Source: Setaria digitata (lineage: Eukaryota; Nematoda; Chromadorea; Rhabditida; Setariidae). From it: DNA of 29,988 nucleotides. Positions within the stretch are counted from its first letter, which is position 1; every line of letters begins with the position of its first letter. The stretch is from assembly GCA_003640385.1 (NCBI GenBank), contig RCAB01000644.1:1-29988 (forward strand), read 5' to 3'. The notes beneath the pieces were generated by a model. The model saw only the letters and a list, made by a program, of their open reading frames with translations, did not search any database and was not told the DNA's origin. Below are positions 10,237 through 20,300 of this stretch, in pieces. The position numbers and the translations under genes are program-made.

Positions 10237-13200
10237 TTAGAGTTTTTTGTAGGAGAAATGGTAGAACTGTTTTACCTTTGGTTTATAACAGAAATGAATA
10301 ACAATTAAGCCACCCAACATGATGCACAGAAGCAAGAAATAAGCTAGAAAATCTGGTGACCAACCAATTTCAGGAGGTCGTACATGACGCATTGATGAGA
10401 TAAGCGAATCACGTACCCAGCGGCCGTAACGAAACTGCCGAAATTTATCTTCTGCCGCAATATTGTACACAAGAACCGCCTGATCAGCTAGATAATATTC
10501 AGGCCAAGGTCCACGATCTAATAAAAATCGAAGGAAAACTAGTAGTGCACCGGCTGCAACTGTTGAAGAATGTTCTGAGCACAAATCTAAAATTTGAAAA
10601 AATCCAGAAGAAAACTGGTCTAACTCTGGTTTCCTGTTTGCAACAAAATTTTCTTCTTCACTTGACAAAAAATAAAACAGATGCGATAAAGATAATTCTT
10701 GCTTTTAAAACTCCACTCTGTTCCAACTTTTTTATTAAGCACTACCAATGCAAGCATTCGTCTCTTTCTATGGGTAAACAAAAAGCTTTACTAACATATA
10801 CAGAAACCGAACACTACACAATTTATCTAGATTTTATTACTGTGATTTAGTCGTAAATAACTCCAAAGATAACTGCATACCGGAATCAAGTCGAACGGCA
10901 TCATATGCAGTAGTTATATCATCATTATTTGCTTTGTCATTCATGAAACAACCTAAAGTGGGATTCTGCCAACTCAATATAGACGAAAGAAGATGAAGTG
11001 AAGATAGCTCAACAAAACCAAACTGACCACACGCGAAAACTGAAATATGAATTGATAAAATTCTTAACGAGGAAGTTATTGCAAAAAAAAAAAAAAAATT
11101 GTGGCAATCTTTCAAAAACTCTACAGCTGCAACAAAAGCAGGACGTACAGACACAATTTTGATTACTCATTTACTAGAGACTATAAATTTCAAATAGCAT
11201 TTTTTTCTAAAGATACTGCAGCAAAAAAAAGAAAAAAAAAACCTATATAGACTTTAATGCACATTACAACCTACCACCATACAACATTATAATATTTAAG
11301 AAATTGGTACTTTGTTCCATCAACAAATCACGTTCACCGTAATCCAGTCTAGCCATAATCTTTGGATTTCGCAACAAAATGTTCACTTCATCGATCATAT
11401 TTGTGCAACATTCTCTAATAAAAGATGTAATTGTTTGATTGTTGGTCACAGCGATGAAATTCGATAGAGGAAGATTACAAGATGTCTGGAAATTCTACAA
11501 CCGAAGTTCATTTAATTTAAATAAACTGTTACGAAGCTCCAAAGCATGAGAAAAGTACGTTAACAAATGAGACAAAAATGAGAGGAAGAAAATATTTATT
11601 ATCGATTCCCAAAAATAATATTTCAGTATAAGTTTCTTCGTCTNATATTTATTATCGATTCCCAAAAATAATATTTCAGTATAAGTTTCTTCGTCTTCTG
11701 GTTTAAAATAAATAACTAAATAACGGAAATCTAGATCTTCTCCAACGAGCAAAATCATAGCATCTAAGATATATTCAAGCTAGTAATAGAAAATATCCAA
11801 AATGTTTTAGTGCATCACAGAGAATTTTAGATAAGATTTATTTATTTGTTTATTTATATTTATTAATTTTTTCATATTCCAACAAACAACAATTTAAGCT
11901 GAAAATATACCTGAAGGGCAATAGCAACATATAAAACTTGATGTGTCAAATGATATTCTGTCAAACCACGCTGATTAACCATCTGTTTAATACAATCATT
12001 ACTTAAATGACAACTATAATTCTTCAGCATAAGACCGTGATCAGTTGAAAATAATTCATTGAAACACCTAAAAAACAAAGAACACATACGCGTACATAAT
12101 GCTAAAACTAAAAGAAGTTAATAGATTTCCCTCACGTCTTATTGATTAGAATTTAGCATAAAAAGGCAAATACCTAATAAGGTTATTCTTTCTTAGCAAA
12201 ACTTCATTTAATATTCTTTGTTTAAATGTATTTAAAGTGAGTAAGACCAATATATCTGTATCACCAAAAAGTATTTTTAATGCTTTTTACCTTTTACGAA
12301 TCTATAATGAAAAGTAGAACTGACTCTTCGAGGATAAAACGACATTAAGGAAAAAAATATGAAAAATTACAAGAAAAAAAAACAAAACAAACAAACCGGC
12401 CGCCATTTTGGACCGGTGGAAGTAGAGGAGGTGGGGGACGAGAAATTCTGGCACTTTTACCAGTTTTTAACTGCTTCGCTTTCCACCGAAGTCTCTCGTC
12501 AGTGCGTTGGGATGCAAAATTCATCTCGTACGAATGACTGAGAAGGTATTGAAACTAAAAAGCTGATGGCTGAAATCTCTTCATTTTATTATGGCTCGAC
12601 AAAATCCAACACATATGACAAACAAAGCAGCATTCACAAGAAATGATGCATTTGCTACTTCATAAAACGGTAACCAACAATGGAAATTATCTAAAAACTT
12701 TCAAACTATTCTATGCTACATTGCATACACGAAAACTAATTGTTGAAAATCTTCCAAAAAGAATGAGGAATTAAAAAACCTGCTTAAAATATTCCTTATG
12801 TCGATTAGCAACAAAAGGTAAAGCGTTGTTTGCAATTATACCAGCCATAAAAGTTAAATTACGCATTTCATTCATAATTTCGGGATCGATATCATGGCCC
12901 TGCACTGCTTCATTTATACTCTTCAGATGACCTGTAATTTTAGGCAGCAAGTAATAGAGGAAAATATTAGACGGAACCGTAACAACCAAATTTTCTTTTG
13001 TTGAGCACCATGCGAACAAATTTTCATGCGAACAATCTACCGATCCCTGATATACCTCTTCTAACATGAAAACTTCTCTGGTGCAACAAGTTAAATGATT
13101 TTCCACCTCCAATTATCAGATTTCGTCATTCTAATTATGTTCCAAGACAAAACGAATAAAAGTTAACCTTCAATTATGCGTAAACCAAAAACACCATCAA

Positions 13201-13692
13201 CACCGAGATCTTTGTGGTAACCATTGTAATATTCTTCAAGACCATATAGTGCATTTAGAACAAGAGCAATCAACCGAGCGCTATCCCAACTCCATTGCGT
13301 TGATAACATTGCCAAATTTTGGTTTGTCACTCGGAAAAATAATTGAGATCAATTTACTCGTCACTACATTTAATTTGACAGCCAGTCATTCGCATGTACT
13401 ATGTAGTAATCCGCTACCTCATGTTTGTCAAACTACAACGTCTGATTAACTTAGATAACTCAGACTCAATACATGTAACCTAATATGAAACAATGATCAC
13501 CCAAAATTTTAATTTCCTGACGGACAATTCCTGGTAGAAAAAGCCAAAACAGAAAAATTTAATCTTAGAACGAAATTTATCTAGACTTGCGTTTTTCGAA
13601 TCTGATGAATAAGCAAACGTCGGTGAGGGAATTTGCCACATTTGATGAGTAAGGAATGTTCCTCGTGAAAAACGATAACTTCCGAGTTCCAT
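10237..13692 (-). CDS. Multi-exon helical protein with C-terminal membrane anchor, family not recognised
   Basis: I join ten exons by splice phase: 13692-13587, 13530-13501, 13329-13168, 13075-12780, 12554-12397, 12067-11911, 11779 to about 11559 (disturbed), 11485-11275, 11039-10881, 10586-10237. Junction phases agree throughout if one copy of the 11592-11696 duplication is ignored, giving about 598 residues. The protein is mostly Leu-rich helical sequence of ARM/HEAT type. A Pro-rich linker lies in exon 5 (RPPPPLLPPVQNGG), and a hydrophobic segment near the C-terminus (FLLLCIMLGGLIVIHF) is followed by a basic tail, suggesting a tail-anchored or single-pass protein. The ATG at 13692 is the first in a clean frame; a later Met, 17 codons on, is an alternative, and no good leader acceptor is seen just upstream. 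Weak points are the exon 1/2 boundary (two phase-1 donors, 13587 or about 13572) and exon 7. I do not recognise the family and infer no function. Confidence 0.7.
11592..11696. repeat. 52-bp direct duplication split by a single N (join 2), inside the membrane-anchored gene
   Basis: Copy 1 is 11592-11643, the N is at 11644, and copy 2 is 11645-11696. The 52-base copies look identical. The added 53 bases shift the frame of exon 7: in the assembled sequence the minus-strand frame runs through the N into a different frame and soon stops. With one copy removed, the frame from 11779 stays open for 56 codons to a GT at 11558 in phase 0. That joins exon 8 (11485) across a 73-base intron. The duplication is therefore most likely an uncollapsed contig overlap that breaks a real exon. 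Confidence 0.9.
12397..12554 (-). other. GC-richer Pro-rich exon 5 of the membrane-anchored gene
   Basis: This exon stands out from the AT-rich surroundings. The acceptor is CTTTTTAG before 12554 and the donor is GGCCG|GTTTG after 12397. Phases 0 in and 2 out fit the flanking exons exactly, and the 52 full codons include RPPPPLLPPVQNGG. The opposite strand is also open over the same stretch (a 60-codon plus frame), which I regard as its shadow. The minus strand also reads CCAAAATGGCGGCC, a YY1-like string; in a coding exon I give this no regulatory weight. Confidence 0.55.
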
Positions 13693-14022
13693 AAAAAAAT
13701 GGAAGAAAAAATATTTATTAAAAATGATAATGAAAGAAAACAAAACAAAAACCACGAAATTTTTCGGTGAATTCAACAAACATGATAAAGTTCAGTTAAG
13801 AAAAAGATTAAAAAGCAAAAAAAGCAATCACAAACAGAAGACAGGAAAAGGCTTGATCTTCTCTCTAATGCTGAAATTAAGATAATTTTCTAACGATAAA
13901 GAAAGTTGTATCATCTAACTGAACTGATACGCAAAATGGTGCAAATCGAAATTACAAACAACGTTTCATTAGCAATCTGCTAATAAAAACAAAAAGAAAA
14001 TGAGTGATGAGATCACGAGACC
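13693..14022. other. Spacer between snr-5 stop and the next same-strand gene
   Basis: About 330 bases separate the SmF stop (14023) from the next minus-strand ATG (13692). This is within the range seen between genes of nematode operons. The frame upstream of the 13692 ATG is open but reads as Phe/Ile low complexity. No clear U-rich element or SL2-type acceptor could be singled out. Confidence 0.45.
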
Positions 14023-14835
14023 TTAATGTTGCATTTCACTGCTGTCTTCAGCTCCACCAACCCATAAAACATTATTGCATCTGAAATAATTTAAGAGCAT
14101 AAAATATAGGAATTATTGTTATTCGCTTCAATCCTACTAAGAGTTAGAACATTTTCAAAAAGTATACTACATTCAAGAAATGACTACGTATCTATGATAG
14201 GTCAGCTGTCACCAAATATTAAAAACTAAAACATAAATGGTGAACGAGGCAGAAACAAGTTTCATATCTGTGATATAACAATCATATGATTATTTCTATG
14301 TAATGCTTGGATCGTCGAAAGAATTAGTTCCTAAAACAAGTATGCTTGTGGAGGTTCCTTTTTCTAGAAATACTTTCCAACAGAATCATCTCTTTAATAT
14401 AATCTAAATATAATAAACTCACCTGATCAAAACTTCTCCAACATCACCGGTATGTCGACCATCAATGTATTCTTCAGCGTTAGCCAACTGGAGATTCATG
14501 TAGCCATCAACGGAAACGAGATATCCTGAATTTATCTCTTTATACTATCACATATAAAATAATCTATTAAAATCCCTTACTTGATAGCAACTACGTTTCA
14601 TGATTCCTTCACATTCAAGGATTTGCTTTAAGTAAGCTATTAATTAATATCTTCGGCAATATGGAAAATCCAAGTCGAAGTCAAACATTACCATAACTTC
14701 CTTTTGAGGAATCCAATCAAACGTAAATAATTACTTGCCTTTATATTCCATACCCCACTTCAGTTTGCAAACAACCGGTTTGCCAGTCAGTCCATTCAGG
14801 AATGGCTTCGGATTAACTGGTTGCAGTGTCGTCAT
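14023..14835 (-). CDS. snr-5: Small nuclear ribonucleoprotein F (SmF)
   Basis: SmF is one of the seven Sm proteins that form the heptameric ring on U1, U2, U4 and U5 snRNAs. It is needed for snRNP assembly and splicing. Three exons, 14835-14739, 14525-14423 and 14080-14023, give 85 residues (human SmF has 86). The protein matches SmF almost end to end: [24 protein letters not shown], then [20 protein letters not shown] (Sm1 fold), [15 protein letters not shown] (Sm2 motif with its RCNN), and a short acidic tail. Intron 1 (14738-14526) starts with GC, not GT: the junction AAAG|GCAAGT restores the Gly codon between K and YLVSVDG, while the nearby GT breaks the frame. Intron 2 (14422-14081) is GT-AG. 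A TACTGCAG acceptor ends 12 bases upstream of the ATG, a likely spliced-leader site. Confidence 0.96.
14526..14738 (-). other. snr-5: GC-AG intron in snr-5
   Basis: This 213-base intron has the donor AAAG|GCAAGTAA and acceptor AATTCAG|GA. Only the GC donor at 14738-14737 joins the exons in frame and gives the family-invariant GYLVSVDG. Using the GT at 14734-14733 gives an early stop. GC-AG introns are a known minor class handled by the major spliceosome and usually carry this strong AG|GCAAGT context. Confidence 0.9.
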
Positions 14836-14849
14836 CGCTAACGTAACCT
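14836..14849 (-). promoter_or_regulatory. snr-5: Candidate spliced-leader acceptor of snr-5
   Basis: On the minus strand CATACTGCAG is followed by 12 bases and then the ATG at 14835. An AG this close to the start codon, after a T-rich stretch, is typical of trans-spliced nematode mRNAs. It could instead be the acceptor of a 5' UTR intron. Confidence 0.5.
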
Positions 14850-17338
14850 GCAGTATGACCAAAATTAATTATTGACAATCGACAAGTATGTTTTTGCATC
14901 TCGCAGCATATCGCTAGCAACAAAGAATTTTCGAATCTAAGAGTTAAACCACAATCGACCATAAATGGGTAAGGTATTTCCACACGTGTAATCCGATCTC
15001 CTTTTATAATGTCCCTACAATCCTATTACAGCTGTCTCTATAAAACTTTATCATATCTCTTGCATAACCATAACACTTTTTCCCTTAACAAACTTCCAAT
15101 CTGAAATCCCTGTATACCTTCTTATATCCTGCTTATTTAAATATCTTCTTGTCTAAGAACAGCTATCAACTTAATAATCTAGACAATCATGGCATTACCT
15201 CAAGTCAACCTAACACATTAACATTATCGGAATGAAAGTGACCACTTTATATTGTTAAACCAGAAAACCACTTTATCATTAGTCCCAAAACATTGACAGA
15301 ATGCGGCACTACTAAAAAGATTAAGAAAATTAGCTGTGAAGACTGAATTAGTTTAATTAAATAATCCGAAAAACGTCAGCTGATTGAAGGTTGAAGCACA
15401 AGCTATAACATGTAATGAAAATATGCAGGCAGATATTTTTTTTTGGGAACAGAAATGCCTAATTTTTGGTTGAAATTTGCATGAAAGTAATAGAGAATTC
15501 AATAACTGAAATCAAATTACATTATAATATTTGAAATAATGTAACACAATAGCTTCAGTATAGTATAATTGTCAGTGATTAGCAAATGGCCATAAATATA
15601 CTTCTGATAATCACCGCAACAAAATTTGACAAATGAGCGAATCATAATCGAATTGTAGGAACAAATACATTAGAAAAGCGAAAACCATCACCTGTATCTA
15701 TTTAAATTAACGCTGCCAAAGCTGTCCATTTCCCTCCTCCATCACTCACGTAGATTTACGGCCATATTTTGTTGCACGCAACAAGAATGAAACTAGACGT
15801 CTTCATCATCATTTCACCAACCCTATTATTAATAAACGAGAATTTGCGTACGTCAAAGTGGAGTTAGCGTAATTACTGTACGCACTTACAAATTATTCAC
15901 GCTTAATTCTTTACAAATGATGACGCACTTACTTTATTTCAAACACAATCAACATAACATTAAAGTTACGATATATATTTGCACAGTAAACAATTTATGT
16001 TGGGAATGTAAATCTTACGTGGTGCATTAGACCATATTAAAAAATAGTATAAATATATTATTCCCAGCAGGAAAATAGGCGTGAAGTTATTTTATGTCAT
16101 TTTTATGTCAATATTTTCAATTACAGAAAGCCAGCCTTCACTTCATTGTTTTTTAAATTTTAGAATAATTTCCTTGTCTCATCGGATAAGTTTCACAAGC
16201 CAATAAAAAGTTGGCAATGGACCGANACCAGCCTTCACTTCATTGTTTTTTAAATTTTAGAATAATTCCCTTGTCTCATCGGATAAGTTTCACAAGCCAA
16301 TAAAAAGTTGGCAATGGACCGAAGTTTTAATTTTAGTACATTTGGATAAGGTAATCACTGGGAACTTCATTTTAACATATATCTTGGTAAAATATTGGAA
16401 GGACACAAAAAGTATTATTGATAATAATTGCCATTGATAAAATGGTATGAAATTAATATACTACATATTATCTCTGTGCGTAAATCTACAGTATAATTCA
16501 TAGGCTTAGTAGCTACAAAAATTTACAATAAAGTTAAAATTGCAATTTTAATAAGGAACTCAAAATTGATAAATTAAAGCATTTCTCACCATCATAATAT
16601 TTAGTGTCCACACAACAAAAACAGAAATCAAAAGCCGTTAAACTGATGTATGAAACGAGCAGTAGAACGCTAAAGCAATTTTAAAATGCATTACCCAAAT
16701 ATAAAACTGAAGCAAAAATATTTGAAAATGATCAAAATCAATAGAACTAATGCCGGTTAATATGAAACTCGTAGTAGTTATCTTGCAATGAGTGCTATAC
16801 AGCCAGAACAAATAAATTAATATGGATCCTTTTTTATTTTTTCACTTTTTACAGCTATTTCTATAATACATTGCACAATATTGCATATATAACACATAAT
16901 ATATTGCAAAATATGAAGCGAAAAGCAAGTTTAGAATTAAAAAGAGATGAAAGATTTCGTACTAACCAAAAAATTATATATTTATGTTGTAAATCTTTAC
17001 TATTGACCACTTCTAGTTTTATTTTTCGATACCCCTGCACAATGTTTAGGAAATACAATTTTTTTGTCTAAATCAAGAATCATTTTCCAATATGGATCCA
17101 AAAAAACAAGTTTCTGTAGAATGGAAGGAAATATCAGCTATAATCACCAATCTAAATGAGATTATTTAAGAGTACCTTAACGTCATTATAAAACATAAGC
17201 TTCTATGCAGTGAAAGGAACAGCATCCTTAACAGCAATTTTTTATAAACAAACTTATCATTTACTGAGCACAATACTTCACAAATTTGTAAATGTTTAAC
17301 CGTAAGGTTAACAAAAAAATAACAATTAAACATTCTAC
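14850..17338. other. Spacer between rtel-1 3' end and snr-5
   Basis: About 2.5 kb with no exon I can support on either strand. It contains the third N-split duplication (16131-16322) and a near-palindrome at 15769-15784 (arms TTGTTGC and GCAACAA around AC). It should hold the rtel-1 3' UTR and the snr-5 promoter. The short frames near 16860-17070 on both strands are low-complexity. Confidence 0.5.
16131..16322. repeat. 95-bp direct duplication split by a single N (join 3)
   Basis: Copy 1 is 16131-16225, the N is at 16226, and copy 2 is 16228-16322. They differ at one base (AATTTCC versus AATTCCC). Both start CCAGCCTTCACT and end GGCAATGGACCGA. The pattern is the same as the other two N positions, again pointing to an unmerged overlap between contig ends. 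Confidence 0.9.
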
Positions 17339-20300
17339 TTATAGCAGTTTTAACTGGCGACATATGCTCATAAATTCCGAGCGATGATTTGGTTGGAGAT
17401 AATTATAGAGACCTGAAAATTACTATTCTCATTAGAAAGAAAGCCAATACATAATACTGTTAGCAACATTTCAATCTTGGATACATTACAATAATGAAGT
17501 AATGATCTTGAGTATTATCAAATATTCCTTTTTGAAATAAATCCTTATTAATGCTGTTTGAATTATTTTAACTGCTAAACACAAAATACAGAATCTTGAT
17601 ATAACGTGTTAATATTTAAAAAAATATAGAAAGATAAAGAAGAGGCATAACTGCAAAACAATCCGCTCACATAACCAAGAGGAAAAAATTTTTAAATATT
17701 ACCTTTGAAAATTTCCAAATGATTTGGCACTGTTTCTGGTTTAAATTTCGAAATTAGCGCTTGGAAATTATTATCTACTGCATAATTTTTTAATGCCGTT
17801 TTTAAAACAATGCGTTTCGATTTTTCAGTAGAATGAAGCTGAAATTAATCAAATATTCCTTTGAACAGTTTAATGGATGAAAATATAAGTCTACAATACT
17901 CATTCTTCTTAATAAATTACCAGCTTGTTGTATTCCACTGCAGATTTTTGCCAAGTATCCATCAGATCTTCATCAGACTGTTTTGTCGATAAAGTCGTTT
18001 GCTATAATAGTAGCTTAAAACGTTGAAAAAAAAAAGCCTTAAAAAAAAAAAAAAGTTAAAAAAAAAGCTTGTCATGGATTGCTTTCTTTCAGGTCTTAAT
18101 GACAACTTCTATCCTTGCTACCGCATGACCCTTGGAATAAATACACATATCTGAAAAAAATATATACATCCAGCTTCCAAATGCGAATCAAAATAAAACA
18201 AAAACTCACTTTCTCGGTTTTGCCCTCGAAAGTACTCACGTTTGCACACTTGGTTCCAATTGGAAGCGAAGAATTCGGCTAAAATGATGTCGTCTCTGTT
18301 TTGATGAACATTGCGATTAATAATCTCATTATTTATTTCCTTATACTGAAAGATACCTAAAAGTTTGAAGAAGCAAACGTTAAAAAATAGCTACCTTTAA
18401 GCGCAATTTAGACTTTGCTTTTCTGATGACTAAGCCACTGACTGATGAAATGTTACTTTCATCGGTATCAACTGAATAACTAACATCGTATAACTTATTT
18501 ACTGTTTCGGTCTTTTCTTCCTAAAAAAAAAAAAAAATTTCTTTCTCAGTGTCGAATGAAGCTGAAAATTTGAATTAACGAAGCGATGATATGATTAAAA
18601 ACACAAATATTTCAGTACTAAGGTAATCCGTTCATGGATTACTAACCGCAATTATTTAATGATGCATAAATTATTTATATGTTGGCTACTACCATATGTT
18701 GCATCTTACTGAGTATAAGAAGAACTTAGAAATCATATCAATACAAGAAATAATGCGAAATTTAAATAAAATAATAGGCAGAATTTCTCCAAAATGTCAG
18801 ATAATTGTAGGACCGAAACAGATTGAAACATACAAATTCCTCAAAAATACAGCTTCTTTTCGGACGTTTTGGCACAACATCTTCAATCCCAATACTTTCT
18901 TCAAATGCAGCCACTGCTTCAGAAGAATAGATTGCATCAATATCGAAAAGTAAACTCCTGTCGTCCGACTTTTGTGTCAAGATTTCATGTCGTTTCTTAG
19001 AACAAACAATCCCGCTCGTCATTTCCACAGCTTCTGACATCCTATTCTTGCTACACACCTGCGGACACTTTCTCTAATCAGTAAGACTGTATCACACTTC
19101 ATCGATAAGACATAAAATATGGTTTATCCGGCTAGTGAAGAAAAATCTCCACAAAAACTAAACCGTAAATGCTCGTCAATCACTATATCCAAATTAAATG
19201 CAGGAAATTTAAATGTACTAATACTGGACTTGAAAAATATTAGTGCTGTTATAATTATCATTGTCCCGGTGATTGCTTTATATGCTGAGACGTTATCACA
19301 TCATTACTGGCCAAATTATTTGAAAAATGCTGCGTGTACATTTGTAGTAGAGAAATTAAATTACAGTGGCTGTTTCCCACAGCTTAAATAAGAGTTCAAG
19401 ATTCAAAGTCAAAACCAAGCACCCTCTTCTATGTCATGTAATTGAAAAACCCTAACCTGCATATTCCTTTTTTTGAAAAATTGGTTGCATTCATCTTCAA
19501 AGCAGCCGAAATTTTGATAGTTTTTTAAGGAATCACGCATCCATGAAGGAAATCGCTTTGATGGCATCGAGCAAAACCTTTAGAAATTAAATGAATTATA
19601 AATATTCAAATGATTAGCAAAAAAAAAGAAAAAAGAATGAACTAATCTCAACCTTGAATCAATAAGAATGACAACACCAAAGTCATCCTTGTGTCGAAGA
19701 ACACGTCCGATTGATTGATTCACACCACGAATGGCATCCACTTGATACCATTCATCAGCTGATATATTCTGTAAATTATAATGTTGATAACTTGAAGAAG
19801 TGATTACCAAACTGCTGAATCAATAAGGAATAAGCTCTTCCTTTACTTGAGTAGAATTTAAAGCCATAAAGAGCAATCAGATTTTCATTTTTTTCAATTT
19901 CGCTTATAATTCGAATTACACTACGTGGAAAAATCTTCGATCTGTTAGTACTAGTTAAAAGTGAGCCGTTTTCCTAATGACCATCCCTTTTTTCTTTTAA
20001 AAATAGACAGAAACAATATTTCAATTAATGAGTTCCATTTTTATTTTTATTTTTTTGCAGTCTACTTTACAAAGCATAATAAATATTGCACTGGCTTTTT
20101 TCAACTCCTCCTTTGCTACACCCGTCCGCTGTTTGGTAAGAAACTGTTTTTTAAGTTCAATTCTTGGATTCGTTGTTGGAGCATATGGAATACCAACTAC
20201 AATAACTCCACGGCTTTCATTATCTAAGAAGTCGATTCCTTCGCTTACCTTAAACAAATCATCAGCGAACAAAAATTAAGATTTTAGATGAAAAGGTGTA

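Noticed and set aside
11040..11154. Extending exon 9 of the membrane-anchored gene upstream through a poly-Phe stretch
   Set aside because: The frame and phase would also fit, but it needs a poly-T run to be coding. The TTTCAG acceptor before 11039 is the standard nematode signal and fits the same phase.
12359..12541. Plus-strand 60-codon frame over the GC-rich island
   Set aside because: Treated as the shadow of minus-strand exon 5, which fits the phases of both neighbouring exons.
20028..20279. Plus-strand 83-codon frame with hydrophobic content
   Set aside because: Antisense shadow of rtel-1 exon 15 (motif V).
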